Source of the DNA: Prevotella aff. ruminicola Tc2-24
Lineage (GTDB): Bacteria; Bacteroidota; Bacteroidia; Bacteroidales; Bacteroidaceae
Length of the DNA: 64,000 nucleotides
NCBI RefSeq assembly: GCF_900110895.1
Contig: NZ_FOIQ01000001.1
Span: 186,001-250,000, forward strand
Direction of reading: 5' to 3'
In this document: positions 59,444-64,000 of the stretch, piece after piece
How the letters are laid out: each line of letters starts with the position of its first letter
How positions within the stretch are numbered: the stretch's first letter is position 1
The notes under the pieces: model-generated
Told to the model about the DNA's origin: nothing
What the model saw: the letters and a program-made list of their open reading frames with translations, nothing else
Databases searched by the model: none
Position numbers and translations under genes: made by a program

Positions 59444-62400
59444 TCAGAATGTCAGTTCCACACCTATTGTAAAGTTACGTGAGGCGGGATAATCTCCTGT
59501 GTCTATGCCACTTTGTATCTCTGGCTCATAGCCTTTGTAGCCTGTGATGGTGAATAAGTTCGAAGCAGTAGCCAACACGTGAGCGCTTGCTTTGGCTAAA
59601 TGTACAGGAAACGTGTAGCCAATCGTCAGTGTTTTGAGTTTAAGATAATCGGCATTCTCCACATAACGGCTGTCGATATAGCTGTAAGGACGCACATCAC
59701 TAACCGCAGGATATGTATTACTGGGGTTGGAGGAAGTCCAACTATCGAGGATGACCGACGATACATTATAACAGTCTGTGGGACTTTCCAGCGTGCGGCG
59801 CAACGAGTTGTATATCTGTCCGCTGGCTGTTCCCTGGAATTGCACGAATGCATCGAATCTGCCAAGTTTCAGACTAGACGATAGACCATAGGTTATGTTT
59901 GGCTGTGTGTGTCCCAGGATGACGCGATCATTTTCATTGACCTTACCGTCACCATCGATATCGCGGAATTTCTCCTGTCCGACTTTCGGACGGCTACCAT
60001 TTTGTGTCGTCAATTTTGAGACATCTTCATCTGCTTGGACAACACCATCGTATATAAGACCGTAGAAAGAGCCCACAGCCTCACCTTTTCGCAAGATGGT
60101 ATAACTGTTTACATTCAGCTCCTGATATTTTCCAAGATTGGTTATCTCGTTCTTGTTAATTGCCAGGTTTCCCTGAATATTCCATGTTGTGCCAGCTTTC
60201 CTGACTGGTATAAAGTCAAGCGATACTTCAAGGCCTCTATTCTCTACGTTTCCAACATTCTGGAGTTGTGACGATACACCGTATTTTGCCACATCAACAG
60301 GCACGGTAAGCAACAGGTCGTAGGTTTTCTTATGATAATAGTCTGCTGTAAGACTAACGCGCTCATTCCAGAACGAGGCATCGATACCAATATTGTAAGA
60401 CACCGTGGTCTCCCATTTCAGATTGCTGTTTGCTGCATTCGACTTAGTATAATGTACATTACCACCTGTCGTACTGGTTGAATACGACGTAGAGTATTGG
60501 TAATCGCCGATCTCCTGGTTGCCTACAGTGCCCACAGAGGCACGAATCTTCAAGTCTGTCAACCATTTCTCCCCCTTAAGAAATCTTTCTTGGTTCGCAT
60601 TCCACGAAAGACCGAGTGATGGGAATATGCCCCAGTTATGCTTCTGTGAGAAACGTGAAGAACGATCGGCACGAATGGTGGCAGTGGCATTATACTTGTT
60701 CCGCAACGTATAATTGATACGGCCAATAAGAGAATGCAGATTTGCTGAACTCTCACCAGAAAGGGGAGCTGCATACAGACTACCTCCAGACAGATTATTC
60801 TGTTTCAGGCTCTCATCGGTGTATTTGCTCGATGATCCTGTCAGGAAAGAACTATTGGTAGTCTGATAAGTATAACCAATAAGTGCATCGAGAAGATGAT
60901 TTCTACCAAACTGATGGTTGTAATTGAGCGTAAACTCTGTTTGCCACGTCACCAGACGGCGCTTTGCTATACTGCCTGTACCACCATTAGCTAATCCTAA
61001 TGCCGTATAATGTGGAGCAAAATAGTTCTGCGTCAGGTTATCTATGTCAAAGCCGAAACTGGCTTTACCAACCAGTCCTGTTGCAAACTCATAGTTCGCA
61101 CTCGCATTTCCTATGATATCGTCATCTACAGATTGTGCTACGCTATTCTCCAAATCTGATACTGGATTAGCAGCAATATCGCCCATGGCGAAGTAGGCAT
61201 ACTCATAGGGGTTGGTATAGTTATATGAACCATCGGCCTTGTAGATGGGAACAACAGGTGGCATGAGCAGAGCGTATGTCAGGGAGTTAGTAATACCACC
61301 TTGGTATGGCGAAGAATTGAAAGATACGCCAGTGGTTGTTGTCAGTCCGTCTTGCTTGTTGCGACTTACATTCAGGGCCGTCTCTACCGTAAGCCTGTCT
61401 GTCAACTTACGATCAGCATTCAGTCGGAGCGCAGAACGATTGAAACCGGTGTTAAGCACGATACCATTTTGATCAATAAAGTTACCGCCAAGCAAGAATC
61501 TGGATTTTTCATCTCCACCGCTGATTGTTAAATTATGCGACTGACTAATCGTAGAGCGAAGCACTGCATCCTGCCAGTCGGTTCCTGCTCCCAGAGATTT
61601 AATCTGTTCATCTGTATAACCTCCCTTGTTATAGAAATATTGCTTCTGGTATCTAGCCCATTCTGTAGCATTCAGTACAGTGAGCTTTTTGGAAGGAGAA
61701 GCATATGTCAACTGATAGTTGTATTTAATGCTGGTCTTGTCGCGTTTTCCTTTCTTTGTGGTAACAATGATAACACCGTTAGCACCACGTGAACCGTAGA
61801 TAGCGGTGGCTGACACATCCTTCAACACCTCTATTGCTTCGATATCGTTGGGATTGATAAGACTCAAAGGGCTGATGCCTCCACTGATTCCTGTACCGCG
61901 TTCACCAGTATTAAGTGTTCCACTTTCCTTATAATATATGAATCCATCTATAACATAGAGTGGATCATTACTCGCACTAATAGAGTTTCCTCCCCGAATA
62001 CGTATGGTAGAACCACTTCCTGGCTGACCAGAAGTGGTTACCTGAACGCCAGCGACAGAACCTGCTAACAGAGCATCAGCTGTTGGCAATACATTATTAT
62101 TCAGAACATCCTGATTAATGGTGGTCACACTACCTGTCAACTGAGTTCGCTTTTGTGTGCCGTAGCCTATCACAACAACCTCATCCAACTTACTGGAGTT
62201 ATCGATGAGTGCAATCTCTATGGATTCCTCAAAGTCGTAGACATCCACATCAATCGGCCGATAACCAACATACTCTACGCGAAGCGTCAACGGGGCATCT
62301 TTTGGGGCTTGAAGAGAGAAGTTACCGTTGGTATCGGTAACCACTCCCTGGCCCTTTTCATTTTTCACAATCACTGATGCACCAATCAGCGTTTCTCCGC

Positions 62401-62497
62401 TACGTGCATCTTTGACGCTACCTGTTATCAATCCTTGCGCCAGCATCATGAGAGGGCTTACTGCCATAACTGTCGCAAAGAACAATCTTTTTACCAT
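59444..62497 (-). CDS. SusC/RagA-family TonB-linked outer-membrane protein
   Basis: This 1017-residue receptor has a signal peptide (MVKRLFFATVMAVSPLMMLAQ), a carboxypeptidase-D-regulatory-like domain (about 23-105), a TonB box followed by the plug (DEVVVIGYGTQKRTQLTGSV), and a large beta-barrel ending in Phe (FTIGVELTF). With SusD it imports oligosaccharides using the proton motive force. No degrading enzyme lies in the window, so the substrate is unknown. No anti-sigma or hybrid sensor is next to it. The promoter is 30 bp upstream. Confidence 0.95.
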   Translation of the reverse strand: MVKRLFFATVMAVSPLMMLAQGLITGSVKDARSGETLIGASVIVKNEKGQGVVTDTNGNFSLQAPKDAPLTLRVEYVGYRPIDVDVYDFEESIEIALIDNSSKLDEVVVIGYGTQKRTQLTGSVTTINQDVLNNNVLPTADALLAGSVAGVQVTTSGQPGSGSTIRIRGGNSISASNDPLYVIDGFIYYKESGTLNTGERGTGISGGISPLSLINPNDIEAIEVLKDVSATAIYGSRGANGVIIVTTKKGKRDKTSIKYNYQLTYASPSKKLTVLNATEWARYQKQYFYNKGGYTDEQIKSLGAGTDWQDAVLRSTISQSHNLTISGGDEKSRFLLGGNFIDQNGIVLNTGFNRSALRLNADRKLTDRLTVETALNVSRNKQDGLTTTTGVSFNSSPYQGGITNSLTYALLMPPVVPIYKADGSYNYTNPYEYAYFAMGDIAANPVSDLENSVAQSVDDDIIGNASANYEFATGLVGKASFGFDIDNLTQNYFAPHYTALGLANGGTGSIAKRRLVTWQTEFTLNYNHQFGRNHLLDALIGYTYQTTNSSFLTGSSSKYTDESLKQNNLSGGSLYAAPLSGESSANLHSLIGRINYTLRNKYNATATIRADRSSRFSQKHNWGIFPSLGLSWNANQERFLKGEKWLTDLKIRASVGTVGNQEIGDYQYSTSYSTSTTGGNVHYTKSNAANSNLKWETTVSYNIGIDASFWNERVSLTADYYHKKTYDLLLTVPVDVAKYGVSSQLQNVGNVENRGLEVSLDFIPVRKAGTTWNIQGNLAINKNEITNLGKYQELNVNSYTILRKGEAVGSFYGLIYDGVVQADEDVSKLTTQNGSRPKVGQEKFRDIDGDGKVNENDRVILGHTQPNITYGLSSSLKLGRFDAFVQFQGTASGQIYNSLRRTLESPTDCYNVSSVILDSWTSSNPSNTYPAVSDVRPYSYIDSRYVENADYLKLKTLTIGYTFPVHLAKASAHVLATASNLFTITGYKGYEPEIQSGIDTGDYPASRNFTIGVELTF

Positions 62498-62527
62498 ATC
62501 CTAACCTTTTATAATTATTTGATGGTG

Positions 62528-62559
62528 CAAAGGTACGGCACTTTTCTTGCTTCCACAAT
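62528..62559 (-). promoter_or_regulatory. Promoter of susC
   Basis: On the minus strand ATTG (62559-62556), 20 bp, TACCTTTG (62535-62528). It shows that susC/susD is a separate unit from the susD upstream. Confidence 0.65.
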
Positions 62560-62622
62560 CCCGTTAATGGGGCATTCGTTATACCACTTGTTTGGTATTT
62601 CCCTTTTAGGGAGGGGAGGGTA

Positions 62623-64000
62623 TCAATAGCCTGGATTCTGGGGTAAAAGATTGGGATCATGATCTATCGCTGTCTGTGGAATAGGCCACAGCAGGTTGTG
62701 TCCATCATCAGCGATATTCATGGTTTCAGATGCCTGAGGACGACTACCTGCAGTCTCTCCTGGTTGATATTTTCGAAGGGACAGAACAGCTTTTTTTCCT
62801 GCTTCTCCAGAGTTAAACCAGCGGCGCAAATCATACCAGCGCAACCCTTCCGCAAAGAATTCCAATCGTCGTTCATGCATAATCTTCTCAAGGAAATTAT
62901 CGACTGTAATATCGGTGCCTACTACATAGGCGTTGAGTCCCCTAATCTGGCGCAACTGATTCAGACGCTCAACACCATCAGGATATCCTTGAGTCTCGGC
63001 GGAGATTAGATAGAGCTCGGCAATACGAATGACTGGCCAGGGGTCGGCAGCATTATAACTGGGATACTTCACGCAGTCCCAAGTCTCCACACCGTTAGCT
63101 AACTTCAGATGACGTACGGTGGCATCCTTGCGTTTATCAGAATTCTCGAAAATACTGAAAGCACTTTTATCCACACGGTTTTCGTAGCGTCCCTGTTCGC
63201 CGTAGCCGGCACTACCATGGCCGTTTTCGGCCTCGTAAAGGTTGACGATATCGGAACGCATGAACCATCCATCGCTTCCAGAATCGCCATTGAGATTGGT
63301 CCATTGGAGGATGATTTCATTTGAGGACTTGGCATGGAAGATGTCGGCGAAATTATCGGCCAGCGTAAACTGATTACTACTGATAATTTCTTCTGCTAAT
63401 TGTTTGGCACGAACTACGTCCTTGACTTCTGGGGCACCGGTTAGTAATGTTCGAGCCAATAGGGCTTTTGCCGCTACTTTGCTAACGTAGCCACGGTCAG
63501 AGAACTCTGGTGCATTCTCTACGCCATATTCGAAATCGGCCACAACCTGTTTCCATATCTCAGCCTCGGGGTCGCGTGGAGCCAATGCATCGGTAACTTC
63601 AAGCAGTAAAGGTGCATCGCCCCAATGTTGTGCTATCTGACTATATAGCCATCCACGGATGACATGAGCCTGTGCAGAAATCTGTATCTGCTGGATGGTG
63701 GGATTGGGTGTGTTATCAATGAGATTGATGAGATTGTTGGCCAACTGTACGTATTTATAGTGACTATTCCATAGCGAGTTGATGTCGCTGCTGGTGCTTG
63801 CAGTCTGTCCATTGTTGTCGATGTCGGGCCACCACCCTGGACTAGTAAGGTTGTCGGCGGCAATATCGTTGATGTTGAGTTTGATACTCTGTGCACCATC
63901 GTAGACTCCTGTGAGCAGGTTCTCATAATCGCTAGACGTGAGCGTAGCGTCAGAAACGGCAGTGGTGGGATTATAATCCAAGTTGCAGGCTGTGAGAGCC
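62623..64000 (-). CDS. Second SusD/RagB-family lipoprotein, start beyond window
   Basis: About 459 residues of a SusD-like protein are visible, running off the right edge. The frame continues upstream of the TTG at 63981 through ALTACNLDYNP, which is a lipobox with the Cys at the mature N-terminus; the true start therefore lies just outside the window. The C-terminus LLPQNPGY matches the SusD in this window. It ends 125 bp before the susC start, in the same direction but with a susC promoter between. A second SusC partner is likely outside the window. Confidence 0.9.
   Translation of the reverse strand, partial: ALTACNLDYNPTTAVSDATLTSSDYENLLTGVYDGAQSIKLNINDIAADNLTSPGWWPDIDNNGQTASTSSDINSLWNSHYKYVQLANNLINLIDNTPNPTIQQIQISAQAHVIRGWLYSQIAQHWGDAPLLLEVTDALAPRDPEAEIWKQVVADFEYGVENAPEFSDRGYVSKVAAKALLARTLLTGAPEVKDVVRAKQLAEEIISSNQFTLADNFADIFHAKSSNEIILQWTNLNGDSGSDGWFMRSDIVNLYEAENGHGSAGYGEQGRYENRVDKSAFSIFENSDKRKDATVRHLKLANGVETWDCVKYPSYNAADPWPVIRIAELYLISAETQGYPDGVERLNQLRQIRGLNAYVVGTDITVDNFLEKIMHERRLEFFAEGLRWYDLRRWFNSGEAGKKAVLSLRKYQPGETAGSRPQASETMNIADDGHNLLWPIPQTAIDHDPNLLPQNPGY

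Noticed and set aside
62581..62598. Terminator for the second susD (ATACCA...TGGTAT)
   Set aside because: Only a 6-bp stem and no T run in the transcribed direction.

Overview
The window looks like a chromosomal segment of a Bacteroidales bacterium, most likely Prevotellaceae (Prevotella or a close relative). The reasons are SusC/SusD pairs, GldE, DUF4494 and DUF4625 proteins, KDO synthesis, a Rho with a long disordered insert, and Bacteroidetes-type promoters (TTTG, 19-20 bp, TAnnTTTG) in front of most transcription units. Shine-Dalgarno sequences are mostly absent. There is no rRNA, insertion sequence, prophage or CRISPR array. Most of the window is ordinary core genome with short intergenic gaps.

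Layout. 1-2.1 kb: nucleotide salvage (NAD diphosphatase fragment, 5'-nucleotidase). 2.2-8.6 kb: short DnaJ-like protein, kdsB, a MORN-repeat protein, a YhcH-family protein, glgB and a membrane protein. 8.6-14.6 kb (minus strand): tandem acyl-CoA synthetase paralogues, a LolC/E-type permease and an aminotransferase. 14.7-18.1 kb: a membrane-anchored pseudokinase, DUF4494, yggS and an EFR1-type flavodoxin/ferredoxin. 18.1-19.3 kb: a gene-poor stretch with inverted repeats, a truncated 5' end of ftsZ behind an intact promoter, and a small Spy/CpxP-like secreted protein. 19.4-28.4 kb: LytS/LytTR two-component pair, rho, a triplicated promoter array in front of the ysxC GTPase, an ABC-F protein flanked by REP-like hairpins, recR, a glycosyltransferase and an acetyltransferase. 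28.5-38.1 kb: two tRNA-Asp, glmS, carAB, a REC-histidine kinase overlapping nspC, and tRNA-Gly, Leu, Leu, Gly. 38.1-46.3 kb: hypothetical, ssb, gldE, a clostripain-like lipoprotein, a probable metal-uptake operon (Cys/His-rich membrane protein, TonB receptor, two lipoproteins) and a GH25 lysozyme. 46.3-52.9 kb: a uronate (2-keto-3-deoxygluconate) locus with uxaA, an NhaC-type transporter, a LacI-type regulator, and divergent kdgK-eda. 52.9-57.5 kb: a giant TPR double-sensor kinase, its response regulator and a membrane protein. 57.5-64 kb: a small-RNA candidate, an inverted-repeat element, a susC/susD pair, and a second susD running off the right edge.

How the genes fit together. UxaA makes 2-keto-3-deoxygluconate, KdgK phosphorylates it and Eda splits it, probably all under the LacI regulator through an AAACGTTT operator between the divergent promoters. 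GlmS and CarAB feed cell-wall and pyrimidine pools. The most unusual items are the pseudokinase, the tandem promoter array at ysxC, the ftsZ remnant, the orphan small-RNA unit, paired structured elements before tRNA-Gly, and terminators that overlap the next promoter. Function calls rest on motif recognition only; no database search was run.
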